Shown here: positions 40,189-53,795 of the stretch, in pieces
Numbering within the stretch: position 1 is the first letter of the stretch
Layout of the letters: each line of letters begins with the position of its first letter
Assembly: GCA_964057225.1 (NCBI GenBank)
Contig: OZ059898.1
Location: 21,057,267-21,121,266 of the forward strand
DNA length: 64,000 nt
Direction of reading: 5' to 3'
DNA from: Auanema rhodensis
Taxonomy: Eukaryota; Nematoda; Chromadorea; Rhabditida; Rhabditidae
Notes under the pieces: model-generated
What the model was told of the DNA's origin: nothing
What the model saw: the letters and a program-made list of their open reading frames with translations, nothing else
The model's database searches: none
Position numbers and translations under genes: made by a program

Positions 40189-42061
40189 TCATGGTAACCA
40201 TGACTTTGAAATTTACGTGAACTTCAATTTATGCTAATTAAATGTACACGTGATGTGCACTTGGTATGTAACTCGCTTCACGTGAAAGATGAAGAGATGC
40301 GGTTTTCAAAATTAGATTCCCTATGTCCATATTAGTCTAAAAACAAATTTTAATTGATATTGGTGCATGGTAACCATGACTTTGAAATTTACGTGAACTT
40401 TAATTTATGCTAATTAAATGTACACGTGATGTGCACTTGGTATGTAACTCGCTTCACGTGAAAGATAAAGAGATGCGGTTTCCAAAATTAGATTCCCCAT
40501 GTCCATATTAGTCTAAAAACAAATTTTTATTGATATTGGTTCATGGTAACCATGACTTTGAAATTTACGTGAACTTCAATTTATGCTAATTAAATGTACA
40601 CGTGATGTGCACTTGGTATGTAACTCGCTTCACGTGAAAGATGAAGAGATGCGGTTTTCAAAATTAGATTCCCTATGTCCATATTAGTCTAAAAACAAAT
40701 TTTTATTGATATTGGTTCATGGTAACCATGACTTTGAAATTTACGTGAACTTTAATTTATGCTAATTAAATGTACACGTGATGTGCACTTGGTATGTAAC
40801 TCGCTTCACGTGAAAGATAAAGAGATGCGGTTTTCAAAATTAGATTCCCCATGTCCATATTAGTCTAAAAACAAATTTTTATTGATATTGGTGCATGGTA
40901 ACCATGACTTTGAAATTTACGTGAACTTTAATTTATGCTAATTAAATGTACACGTGATGTGCCCTTGGTATGTAACTCGCTTCACGTGAAAGATAAAGAG
41001 ATGCGGTTCTCAAAATTAGATTCCCCATGTCCATATTAGTCTAAAAACAATTTTTTATTGATATTGGTGCATGGTAACCATGACTTTGAAATTTACGTGA
41101 ACTTTAATTTATGCTAATTAAATGTACACGTGATGTGCACTTGGTATGTAACTCGCTTCACGTGAAAGATAAAGAGATGCGGTTTTCAAAATTAGATTCC
41201 CTATGTCCATATTAGTCTAAAAACAAATTTTTATTGATATTGGTGCATGGTAACCATGACTTTGAAATTTACGTGAACTTTAATTTATGCTAATTAAATG
41301 TACACGTGATGTGCACTTGGTATGTAACTCGCTTCACGTGAAAGATAAAGAGATGCGGTTTTCAAAATTAGATTCCCCATGTCCATATTAGTCTTAAAAC
41401 AAATTTTTATTGATATTGGTTCATGGTAACCATGACTTTGAAATTTACGTGAACTTTAATTTATGCTAATTAAATGTACACGTGATGTGCACTTGGTATG
41501 TAACTCGCTTCACGTGAAAGATAAAGAGATGCGGTTTTCAAAATTAGATTCCCCATGTCCATATTAGTCTAAAAACAAATTTTTATTGATATTGGTTCAT
41601 GGTAACCATGACTTTGAAATTTACGTGAACTTTAATTTATGCTAATTAAATGTACACGTGATGTGCACTTGGTATGTAACTCGCTTCACGTGAAAGATAA
41701 AGAGATGCGGTTTTCAAAATTAGATTCCCCATGTCCATATTAGTCTAAAAACAAATTTTTATTGATATTGGTTCATGGTAACCATGACTTTGAAATTTAC
41801 GTGAACTTTAATTTATGCTAATTAAATGTACACGTGATGTGCACTTGGTATGTAACTCGCTTCACGTGAAAGATAAAGAGATGCGGTTTTCAAAATTAGA
41901 TTCCCCATGTCCATATTAGTCTAAAAACAAATTTTTATTGATATTGGTTCATGGTAACCATGACTTTGAAATTTACGTGAACTTTAATTTATGCTAATTA
42001 AATGTACACGTGATGTGCAATTGGTATGTAACTCGCTTCACGTGAAAGATAAAGAGATGCG

Positions 42062-42237
42062 GTTTTCAAAATTAGATTCCCCATGTCCATATTAGTCTAA
42101 AAACAAATTTTTGTTGATATTGGTGCATGGTAACCATGACTTTGAAATTTACGTGAACTTTAATTTATGCTAATTAAATGTACACGTGATGTGCACTTGG
42201 TATGTAACTCGCTTCACGTGAAAGATGAAGAGATGCG
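42062..42237 (+). repeat. Hybrid monomer where a foldback unit is missing
   Basis: This unit begins like the TTTTTGTTGATATTGG unit that precedes every foldback unit and ends with GATGAAGAG, which elsewhere ends the foldback unit itself. A crossover between the two adjacent units, removing one unit's worth of sequence including the hairpin, would give exactly this product. The unit is a normal 176 bp. The hybrid reading is inference from two markers. Confidence 0.65.
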
Positions 42238-45200
42238 GTTTTCAAAATTAGATTCCCCATGTCCATATTAGTCTAAAAACAAATTTTTATTGATATTGGT
42301 GCATGGTAACCATGACTTTGAAATTTACGTGAACTTTAATTTATGCTAATTAAATGTACACGTGATGTGCACTTGGTATGTAACTCGCTTCACGTGAAAG
42401 ATAAAGAGATGCGGTTTCCAAAATTAGATTCCCCATGTCCATATTAGTCTAAAAACAAATTTTTATTGATATTGGTTCATGGTAACCATGACTTTGAAAT
42501 TTACGTGAACTTCAATTTATGCTAATTAAATGTACACGTGATGTGCACTTGGTATGTAACTCGCTTCACGTGAAAGATGAAGAGATGCGGTTTTCAAAAT
42601 TAGATTCCCTATGTCCATATTAGTCTAAAAACAAATTTTTATTGATATTGGTTCATGGTAACCATGACTTTGAAATTTACGTGAACTTTAATTTATGCTA
42701 ATTAAATGTACACGTGATGTGCACTTGGTATGTAACTCGCTTCACGTGAAAGATAAAGAGATGCGGTTTTCAAAATTAGATTCCCCATGTCCATATTAGT
42801 CTAAAAACAAATTTTTATTGATATTGGTGCATGGTAACCATGACTTTGAAATTTACGTGAACTTTAATTTATGCTAATTAAATGTACACGTGATGTGCCC
42901 TTGGTATGTAACTCGCTTCACGTGAAAGATAAAGAGATGCGGTTCTCAAAATTAGATTCCCCATGTCCATATTAGTCTAAAAACAATTTTTTATTGATAT
43001 TGGTGCATGGTAACCATGACTTTGAAATTTACGTGAACTTTAATTTATGCTAATTAAATGTACACGTGATGTGCACTTGGTATGTAACTCGCTTCACGTG
43101 AAAGATAAAGAGATGCGGTTTTCAAAATTAGATTCCCTATGTCCATATTAGTCTAAAAACAAATTTTTATTGATATTGGTGCATGGTAACCATGACTTTG
43201 AAATTTACGTGAACTTTAATTTATGCTAATTAAATGTACACGTGATGTGCACTTGGTATGTAACTCGCTTCACGTGAAAGATAAAGAGATGCGGTTTTCA
43301 AAATTAGATTCCCCATGTCCATATTAGTCTTAAAACAAATTTTTATTGATATTGGTTCATGGTAACCATGACTTTGAAATTTACGTGAACTTTAATTTAT
43401 GCTAATTAAATGTACACGTGATGTGCACTTGGTATGTAACTCGCTTCACGTGAAAGATAAAGAGATGCGGTTTTCAAAATTAGATTCCCCATGTCCATAT
43501 TAGTCTAAAAACAAATTTTTATTGATATTGGTTCATGGTAACCATGACTTTGAAATTTACGTGAACTTTAATTTATGCTAATTAAATGTACACGTGATGT
43601 GCACTTGGTATGTAACTCGCTTCACGTGAAAGATAAAGAGATGCGGTTTCCAAAATTAGATTCCCCATGTCCATATTAGTCTAAAAACAAATTTTTATTG
43701 ATATTGGTTCATGGTAACCATGACTTTGAAATTTACGTGAACTTCAATTTATGCTAATTAAATGTACACGTGATGTGCACTTGGTATGTAACTCGCTTCA
43801 CGTGAAAGATGAAGAGATGCGGTTTTCAAAATTAGATTCCCTATGTCCATATTAGTCTAAAAACAAATTTTTATTGATATTGGTTCATGGTAACCATGAC
43901 TTTGAAATTTACGTGAACTTTAATTTATGCTAATTAAATGTACACGTGATGTGCACTTGGTATGTAACTCGCTTCACGTGAAAGATAAAGAGATGCGGTT
44001 TTCAAAATTAGATTCCCCATGTCCATATTAGTCTAAAAACAAATTTTTATTGATATTGGTGCATGGTAACCATGACTTTGAAATTTACGTGAACTTTAAT
44101 TTATGCTAATTAAATGTACACGTGATGTGCCCTTGGTATGTAACTCGCTTCACGTGAAAGATAAAGAGATGCGGTTCTCAAAATTAGATTCCCCATGTCC
44201 ATATTAGTCTAAAAACAATTTTTTATTGATATTGGTGCATGGTAACCATGACTTTGAAATTTACGTGAACTTTAATTTATGCTAATTAAATGTACACGTG
44301 ATGTGCACTTGGTATGTAACTCGCTTCACGTGAAAGATAAAGAGATGCGGTTTTCAAAATTAGATTCCCTATGTCCATATTAGTCTAAAAACAAATTTTT
44401 ATTGATATTGGTGCATGGTAACCATGACTTTGAAATTTACGTGAACTTTAATTTATGCTAATTAAATGTACACGTGATGTGCACTTGGTATGTAACTCGC
44501 TTCACGTGAAAGATAAAGAGATGCGGTTTTCAAAATTAGATTCCCCATGTCCATATTAGTCTTAAAACAAATTTTTATTGATATTGGTTCATGGTAACCA
44601 TGACTTTGAAATTTACGTGAACTTTAATTTATGCTAATTAAATGTACACGTGATGTGCACTTGGTATGTAACTCGCTTCACGTGAAAGATAAAGAGATGC
44701 GGTTTTCAAAATTAGATTCCCCATGTCCATATTAGTCTAAAAACAAATTTTTATTGATATTGGTTCATGGTAACCATGACTTTGAAATTTACGTGAACTT
44801 TAATTTATGCTAATTAAATGTACACGTGATGTGCACTTGGTATGTAACTCGCTTCACGTGAAAGATAAAGAGATGCGGTTTTCAAAATTAGATTCCCCAT
44901 GTCCATATTAGTCTAAAAACAAATTTTTATTGATATTGGTTCATGGTAACCATGACTTTGAAATTTACGTGAACTTTAATTTATGCTAATTAAATGTACA
45001 CGTGATGTGCACTTGGTATGTAACTCGCTTCACGTGAAAGATAAAGAGATGCGGTTTTCAAAATTAGATTCCCCATGTCCATATTAGTCTAAAAACAAAT
45101 TTTTATTGATATTGGTTCATGGTAACCATGACTTTGAAATTTACGTGAACTTTAATTTATGCTAATTAAATGTACACGTGATGTGCAATTGGTATGTAAC

Positions 45201-45429
45201 TCGCTTCACGTGAAAGATAAAGAGATGCGGTTTTCAAAATTAGATTCCCCATGTCCATATTAGTCTAAAAACAAATTTTTGTTGATATTGGTGCATGGTA
45301 ACCATGACTTTGAAATTTACGTGAACTTTAATTTATGCTAATTAAATGTACACGTGATGTGCACTTGGTATGTAACTCGCTTCACGTGAAAGATAAAGAG
45401 ATGCGGTTTTCAAAATTAGATTCCCCATG

Positions 45430-45469
45430 TCCATATTAGTCTAAAAACAAATTTTTAGACTAATATGGA
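45430..45469. repeat. Foldback monomer, copy 5 (18-bp stem, CAAA loop)
   Basis: Same structure, 5281 bp after the copy at 40149 (30 units plus one base). The intervening HOR copy at about 42062-42240 has the TTTTTGTTG neighbour but no foldback unit, so the element was lost there. Confidence 0.92.
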
Positions 45470-46111
45470 TCATGGTAACCATGACTTTGAAATTTACGTG
45501 AACTTCAATTTATGCTAATTAAATGTACACGTGATGTGCACTTGGTATGTAACTCGCTTCACGTGAAAGATGAAGAGATGCGGTTTTCAAAATTAGATTC
45601 CCTATGTCCATATTAGTCTAAAAACAAATTTTTATTGATATTGGTGCATGGTAACCATGACTTTGAAATTTACGTGAACTTTAATTTATGCTAATTAAAT
45701 GTACACGTGATGTGCACTTGGTATGTAACTCGCTTCACGTGAAAGATAAAGAGATGCGGTTTTCAAAATTAGATTCCCTATGTCCATATTAGTCTAAAAA
45801 CAAATTTTTATTGATATTGGTGCATGGTAACCATGACTTTGAAATTTACGTGAACTTTAATTTATGCTAATTAAATGTACACGTGATGTGCACTTGGTAT
45901 GTAACTCGCTTCACGTGAAAGATAAAGAGATGCGGTTTTCAAAATTAGATTCCCTATGTCCATATTAGTCTAAAAACAAATTTTTATTGATATTGGTGCA
46001 TGGTAACCATGACTTTGAAATTTACGTGAACTTTAATTTATGCTAATTAAATGTACACGTGATGTGCACTTGGTATGTAACTCGCTTCACGTGAAAGATA
46101 AAGAGATGCGG

Positions 46112-46227
46112 TTTTCAAAATTAGATTCCCCATGTCCATATTAGTCTAAAAACAAATTTTTAATGTATGTACACGTGATGTGCACTTGGTATGTAACTCG
46201 CTTCACGTGAAAGATGAAGAGATGCGG
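46112..46227 (+). repeat. Truncated monomer, 116 bp (internal 60-bp loss)
   Basis: Unit positions 1-50 are normal up to the T5 run. The sequence then jumps to about unit 115 and shows ATGTATGTACACGTG, where the ATGT before TACACGTG is doubled. The lost part includes the 13-bp dyad and site 63. It is the only large length change in 64 kb. The left breakpoint is the same T5 run at which the foldback units diverge, so this A/T-rich stretch is a breakage or slippage point. It lies in the foldback-bearing zone, four units after the last foldback copy. Confidence 0.93.
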
Positions 46228-49219
46228 TTTTCAAAATTAGATTCCCTATGTCCATATTAGTCTAAAAACAAATTTTTATTGATATTGGTGCATGGTAACC
46301 ATGACTTTGAAATTTACGTGAACTTTAATTTATGCTAATTAAATGTACACGTGATGTGCACTTGGTATGTAACTCGCTTCACGTGAAAGATAAAGAGATG
46401 CGGTTTTCAAAATTAGATTCCCTATGTCCATATTAGTCTAAAAACAAATTTTTATTAATATTGGTGCATGGTAACCATGACTTTGAAATTTACGTGAACT
46501 TTAATTTATGCTAATTAAATGTACACGTGATGTGCACTTGGTATGTAACTCGCTTCACGTGAAAGATAAAGAGATGCGGTTTTCAAAATTAGATTCCCTA
46601 TGTCCATATTAGTCTTAAAACAAATTTTTATTGATATTGGTTCATGGTAACCATGACTTTGAAATTTACGTGAACTTTAATTTATGCTAATTAAATGTAC
46701 ACGTGATGTGCACTTGGTATGTAACTCGCTTCACGTGAAAGATAAAGAGATGCGGTTTTCAAAATTAGATTCCCCATGTCCATATTAGTCTAAAAACAAA
46801 TTTTTATTGATATTGGTTCATGGTAACCATGACTTTGAAATTTACGTGAACTTTAATTTATGCTAATTAAATGTACACGTGATGTGCACTTGGTATGTAA
46901 CTCGCTTCACGTGAAAGATAAAGAGATGCGGTTTTCAAAATTAGATTCCCCATGTCCATATTAGTCTAAAAACAAATTTTTATTGATATTGGTGCATGGT
47001 AACCATGACTTTGAAATTTACGTGAACTTTAATTTATGCTAATTAAATGTACACGTGATGTGCACTTGGTATGTAACTCGCTTCACGTGAAAGATAAAGA
47101 GATGCGGTTTTCAAAATTAGATTCCCTATGTCCATATTAGTCTAAAAACAAATTTTTATTGATATTGGTGCATGGTAACCATGACTTTGAAATTTACGTG
47201 AACTTTAATTTATGCTAATTAAATGTACACGTGATGTGCACTTGGTATGTAACTCGCTTCACGTGAAAGATAAAGAGATGCGGTTTTCAAAATTAGATTC
47301 CCTATGTCCATATTAGTCTTAAAACAAATTTTTATTGATATTGGTTCATGGTAACCATGACTTTGAAATTTACGTGAACTTTAATTTATGCTAATTAAAT
47401 GTACACGTGATGTGCACTTGGTATGTAACTCGCTTCACGTGAAAGATAAAGAGATGCTGTTTTCAAAATTAGATTCCCCATGTCCATATTAGTCTAAAAA
47501 CAAATTTTTATTGATATTGGTTCATGGTAACCATGACTTTGAAATTTACGTGAACTTTAATTTATGCTAATTAAATGTATACGTGATGTGCACTTGGTAT
47601 GTAACTCGCTTCACGTGAAAGATAAAGAGATGCGGTTTTAAAAATTAGATTCCCCATGTCCATATTAGTCTAAAAACAAATTTGTATTGATATTGGTTCA
47701 TGGTAACCATGACTTTGAAATTTACGTGAACTTTAATTTATGCTAATTAAATGTACACGTGATGTGCACTTGGTATGTAACTCGCTTCACGTGAAAGATA
47801 AAGAGATGCGGTTTTCAAAATTAGATTCCCCATGTCCATATTAGTCTAAAAACAAATTTTTATTGATATTGGTGCATGGTAACCATGACTTTGAAATTTA
47901 CGTGAACTTTAATTTATGCTAATTAAATGTACACGTGATGTGCACTTGGTATGTAACTCGCTTCACGTGAAAGATAAAGAGATGCGGTTTTCAAAATTAG
48001 ATTCCTCATGTCCATATTAGTTTAAAAACAAATTTTGATTGATATTGGTGCATGGTAACCATGACTTTGAAATTTACGTGAACTTTAATTTATGCTAATT
48101 AAATGTACACGTGATGTGCACTTGGTATGTAACTCGCTTCACGTGAAAGATAAAGAGATGCGGTTTTCAAAATTAGATTCCCCATGTCCATATTAGTCTA
48201 AAAACAAATTTTTATTGATATTGGTTCATGGTAACCATGACTTTGAAATTTACGTGAACTTTAATTTATGCTAATTAAATGTACACGTGATGTGCACTTG
48301 GTATGTAACTCGCTTCACGTGAAAGATAAAGAGATGCGGTTTTCAGAATTAGATTCCCCATGTCCATATTAGTCTAAAAACAAATTTTTATTGATATTGG
48401 TGCATGGTAACCATGACTTTGAAATTTACGTGAACTTTAATTTATGCTAATTAAATGTACACGTGATGTGCACTTGGTATGTAACTCGCTTCACGTGAAA
48501 GATAAAGAGATGCGGTTTTCAAAATTAGATTCCCCATGTCCATATTAGTTTAAAAACAAATTTTTATTGATATTGGTGCATGGTAACCATGACTTTGAAA
48601 TTTACGTGAACTTTAATTTATGCTAATTAAATGTACACGTGATGTGCACTTGGTATGTAACTCGCTTCACGTGAAAGATAAAAAGATGCGGTTTTCAAAA
48701 TTAGATTCCCCATGTGCATATTAGTCTAAAAACAAATTTTTATTGATATTGGTTCATGGTAACCATGACTTTAAAATTTACGTGAACTTTAATTTATGCT
48801 AATTAAATGTACACGTGATGTGCACTTGGTATGTAACTCGCTTCACGTGAAAGATAAAGAGATGCGGTTTTCAAAATTAGATTCCCCATGTCCATATTAG
48901 TCTAAAAACAAATTTTTATTGATATTGGTTCATGGTAACCATGACTTTGAAATTTACGTGAACTTTAATTTATGCTAATTAAATGTACACGTGATGTGCA
49001 CTTGGTATGTAACTCGCTTCACGTGAAAGATAAAGAGATGCGGTTTTCAAAATTAGATTCCCCATGTCCATATTAGTCTAAAAACAAATTTTTATTGATA
49101 TTGGTGCATGGTAACCATGACTTTGAAATTTACGTGAACTTTAATTTATGCTAATTAAATGTACACGTGATGTGCACTTGGTATGTAACTCGCTTCACGT
49201 GAAAGATAAAGAGATGCGG

Positions 49220-52200
49220 TTTTCAAAATTAGATTCCCCATGTCCATATTAGTCTAAAAACAAATTTTTATTGATATTGGTGCATGGTAACAATGACTTT
49301 GAAATTTACGTGAACTTTAATTTATGCTAATTAAATGTACACGTGATGTGCACTTGGTATGTAACGCGCTTCACGTGAAAGATAAAGAGATGCGGTTTTC
49401 AAAATTAGATTCCCCATGTCCATATTAGTCTAAAAACAAATTTTTATTGATATTGGTTCATGGTAACCATGACTTTGAAATTTACGTGAACTTTAATTTA
49501 TGCTAATTAAATGTATACGTGATGTGCACTTGGTATGTAACTCGCTTCACGTGAAAGATAAAGAGATGCGGTTTTCAAAATTAGATTCCCCATGTCCATA
49601 TTAGTCTAAAAACAAATTTTTATTGATATTGGTTCATGGTAACCATGACTTTGAAATTTACGTGAACTTTAATTTATGCTAATTAAATGTACACGTGATG
49701 TGCACTTGGTATGTAACTCGCTTCACGTGAAAGATAAAAAGATGCGGTTTTCAAAATTAGATTCCCCATGTCCATATTAGTCTAAAAACAAATTTTTATT
49801 GATATTGGTGCATGGTAACCATGACTTTGAAATTTACGTGAACTTTAATTTATGCTAATTAAATGTACACGTGATGTGCACTTGGTATGTAACTCGCTTC
49901 ACGTGAAAGATGAAGAGATGCGGTTTTCAAAATTAGATTCCCCATGTCCATATTAGTCTAAAAACAAATTTTTATTGATATTGGTTCATGGTAACCATGA
50001 CTTTGAAATTTACGTGAACTTTAATTTATGCTAATTAAATGTACACGTGATGTGCACTTGGTATGTAACTCGCTTCATGTGAAAGATAAAGAGATGCGGT
50101 TTTCAAAATTAGATTCCCCATGTCCATATTAGTCTAAAAACAAATTTTTATTGATATTGGTTCATGGTAACCATGACTTTGAAATTTACGTGAACTTTAA
50201 TTTATGCTAATTAAATGTATACGTGATGTGCACTTGGTATGTAACTCGCTTCACGTGAAAGATAAAGAGATGCGGTTTTCAAAATTAGATTCCCCATGTC
50301 CATATTAGTCTAAAAACAAATTTTTATTGATATTGGTTCATGGTAACCATGACTTTGAAATTTACGTGAACTTTAATTTATGCTAATTAAATGTACACGT
50401 GATGTGCACTTGGTATGTAACTCGCTTCACGTGAAAGATAAAGAGATGCGGTTTTCAAAATTAGATTCCCCATGTCCATATTAGTCTAAAAACAAATTTT
50501 TATTGATATTGGTTCATGGTAACCATGACTTTGAAATTTACGTGAACTTTAATTTATGCTAATTAAATGTACACGTGATGTGCACTCGGTATGTAACTCG
50601 CTTCACGTGAAAGATAAAGAGATGCGGTTTTCAAAATTAGATTCCCCATGTCCATATTAGTCTAAAAACAAATTTTTATTGATATTGGTGCATGGTAACC
50701 ATGACTTTGAAATTTACGTGAACTTTAATTTATGCTAATTAAATGTACACGTGATGTGCACTTGGTATGTAACTCGCTTCACGTGAAAGATAAAGAGATG
50801 CGGTTTTCAAAATTAGATTCCCCATGTCCATATTAGTCTAAAAACAAATTTTTATTGATATTGGTGCATGGTAACCATGACTTTGAAATTTACGTGAACT
50901 TTAATTTATGCTAATTAAATGTACACGTGATGTGCACTTGGTATGTAACTCGCTTCACGTGAAAGATAAAGAGATGCTGTTTTCAAAATTAGATTCCCCA
51001 TGTCCATATTAGTCTAAAAACAAATTTTTATTGATATTGGTTCATGGTAACCATGACTTTGAAATTTACGTGAACTTTAATTTATGCTAATTAAATGTAT
51101 ACGTGATGTGCACTTGGTATGTAACTCGCTTCACGTGAAAGATAAAGAGATGCGGTTTTCAAAATTAGATTCCCCATGTCCATATTAGTCTAAAAACAAA
51201 TTTTTATTGATATTGGTTCATGGTAACCATGACTTTAAAATTTACGTGAACTTTAATTTATGCTAATTAAATGTACACGTGATGTGCACTTGGTATGTAA
51301 CTCGCTTCACGTGAAAGATAAAGAGATGCGGTTTTCAAAATTAGATTCCCCATGTCCATATTAGTCTAAAAACAAATTTTTATTGATATTGGTTCATGGT
51401 AACCATGACTTTGAAATTTACGTGAACTTTAATTTATGCTAATTAAATGTACACGTGATGTGCACTTGGTATGTAACTCGCTTCACGTGAAAGATAAAGA
51501 GATGCGGTTTTCAAAATTAGATTCCCCATGTCCATATTAGTCTAAAAACAAATTTTTATTGATATTGGTGCATGGTAACAATGACTTTGAAATTTACGTG
51601 AACTTTAATTTATGCTAATTAAATGTACACGTGATGTGCACTTGGTATGTAACGCGCTTCACGTGAAAGATAAAGAGATGCGGTTTTCAAAATTAGATTC
51701 CCCATGTCCATATTAGTCTAAAAACAAATTTTTATTGATATTGGTTCATGGTAACCATGACTTTGAAATTTACGTGAACTTTAATTTATGCTAATTAAAT
51801 GTATACGTGATGTGCACTTGGTATGTAACTCGCTTCACGTGAAAGATAAAGAGATGCGGTTTTCAAAATTAGATTCCCCATGTCCATATTAGTCTAAAAA
51901 CAAATTTTTATTGATATTGGTTCATGGTAACCATGACTTTGAAATTTACGTGAACTTTAATTTATGCTAATTAAATGTACACGTGATGTGCACTTGGTAT
52001 GTAACTCGCTTCACGTGAAAGATAAAAAGATGCGGTTTTCAAAATTAGATTCCCCATGTCCATATTAGTCTAAAAACAAATTTTTATTGATATTGGTGCA
52101 TGGTAACCATGACTTTGAAATTTACGTGAACTTTAATTTATGCTAATTAAATGTACACGTGATGTGCACTTGGTATGTAACTCGCTTCACGTGAAAGATG

Positions 52201-53795
52201 AAGAGATGCGGTTTTCAAAATTAGATTCCCCATGTCCATATTAGTCTAAAAACAAATTTTTATTGATATTGGTTCATGGTAACCATGACTTTGAAATTTA
52301 CGTGAACTTTAATTTATGCTAATTAAATGTACACGTGATGTGCACTTGGTATGTAACTCGCTTCATGTGAAAGATAAAGAGATGCGGTTTTCAAAATTAG
52401 ATTCCCCATGTCCATATTAGTCTAAAAACAAATTTTTATTGATATTGGTTCATGGTAACCATGACTTTGAAATTTACGTGAACTTTAATTTATGCTAATT
52501 AAATGTATACGTGATGTGCACTTGGTATGTAACTCGCTTCACGTGAAAGATAAAGAGATGCGGTTTTCAAAATTAGATTCCCCATGTCCATATTAGTCTA
52601 AAAACAAATTTTTATTGATATTGGTTCATGGTAACCATGACTTTGAAATTTACGTGAACTTTAATTTATGCTAATTAAATGTACACGTGATGTGCACTTG
52701 GTATGTAACTCGCTTCACGTGAAAGATAAAGAGATGCGGTTTTCAAAATTAGATTCCCCATGTCCATATTAGTCTAAAAACAAATTTTTATTGATATTGG
52801 TTCATGGTAACCATGACTTTGAAATTTACGTGAACTTTAATTTATGCTAATTAAATGTACACGTGATGTGCACTCGGTATGTAACTCGCTTCACGTGAAA
52901 GATAAAGAGATGCGGTTTTCAAAATTAGATTCCCCATGTCCATATTAGTCTAAAAACAAATTTTTATTGATATTGGTGCATGGTAACCATGACTTTGAAA
53001 TTTACGTGAACTTTAATTTATGCTAATTAAATGTACACGTGATGTGCACTTGGTATGTAACTCGCTTCACGTGAAAGATAAAGAGATGCGGTTTTCAAAA
53101 TTAGATTCCCCATGTCCATATTAGTCTAAAAACAAATTTTTATTGATATTGGTGCATGGTAACCATGACTTTGAAATTTACGTGAACTTTAATTTATGCT
53201 AATTAAATGTACACGTGATGTGCACTTGGTATGTAACTCGCTTCACGTGAAAGATAAAGAGATGCTGTTTTCAAAATTAGATTCCCCATGTCCATATTAG
53301 TCTAAAAACAAATTTTTATTGATATTGGTTCATGGTAACCATGACTTTGAAATTTACGTGAACTTTAATTTATGCTAATTAAATGTATACGTGATGTGCA
53401 CTTGGTATGTAACTCGCTTCACGTGAAAGATAAAGAGATGCGGTTTTCAAAATTAGATTCCCCATGTCCATATTAGTCTAAAAACAAATTTTTATTGATA
53501 TTGGTTCATGGTAACCATGACTTTGAAATTTACGTGAACTTTAATTTATGCTAATTAAATGTACACGTGATGTGCACTTGGTATGTAACTCGCTTCACGT
53601 GAAAGATAAAGAGATGCGGTTTTCAAAATTAGATTCCCCATGTCCATATTAGTCTAAAAACAAATTTTTATTGATATTGGTGCATGGTAACCATGACTTT
53701 GAAAATTACGTGAACTTTAATTTATGCTAATTAAATGTACACGTGATGTGCACTTGGTATGTAACTCGCTTCACGTGAAAGATAAAGAGATGCGG
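49220..53795 (+). repeat. 13-monomer tandem duplication (2 x 2288 bp)
   Basis: Markers repeat at exactly 2288 bp (13 x 176). GTAACAATGAC with its partner GTAACGCGCTTC recurs at 49291/51579, CTTCATGTGA at 50076/52364, CACTCGG at 50583/52871, GATGCTG at 50977/53265, and GTATACG in the unit after each. The CTTTAAAATTT marker at 51235 has no partner 2288 bp on but has one 2464 bp upstream (48771), so the duplication edge is near there. Outer edges are approximate. Confidence 0.82.

Larger units (their letters stand above)
33965..47459 (+). repeat. Zone III: CCTATG-type monomers with variable-length HOR and foldback units
   Basis: This zone is defined by TTCCCTATG, which I did not see outside it, together with GATGAAGAG, AACTTCAAT, GTGCCCTTGG, GTCTTAAAAC and TTTTTGTTGATATTGG. 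GTGCCC falls at 35151, 36207, 37262, 39023, 40960, 42896 and 44128, giving steps of 6, 6, 10, 11, 11 and 7 units once length-variant units are counted. GTCTTAAAAC follows the same rhythm (37695, 39456, 41393, 43329, 44561) and extends to 46614 and 47318. Zone II alleles such as TTCATCATG are gone. The whole zone is satellite. Confidence 0.8.

Noticed and set aside
34516-45469. Rho-independent terminators at the stem-loop units
   Set aside because: The stems are A/T-rich and lie in a non-coding eukaryotic-type satellite with no gene upstream; the adjacent T-run is part of the ordinary unit.
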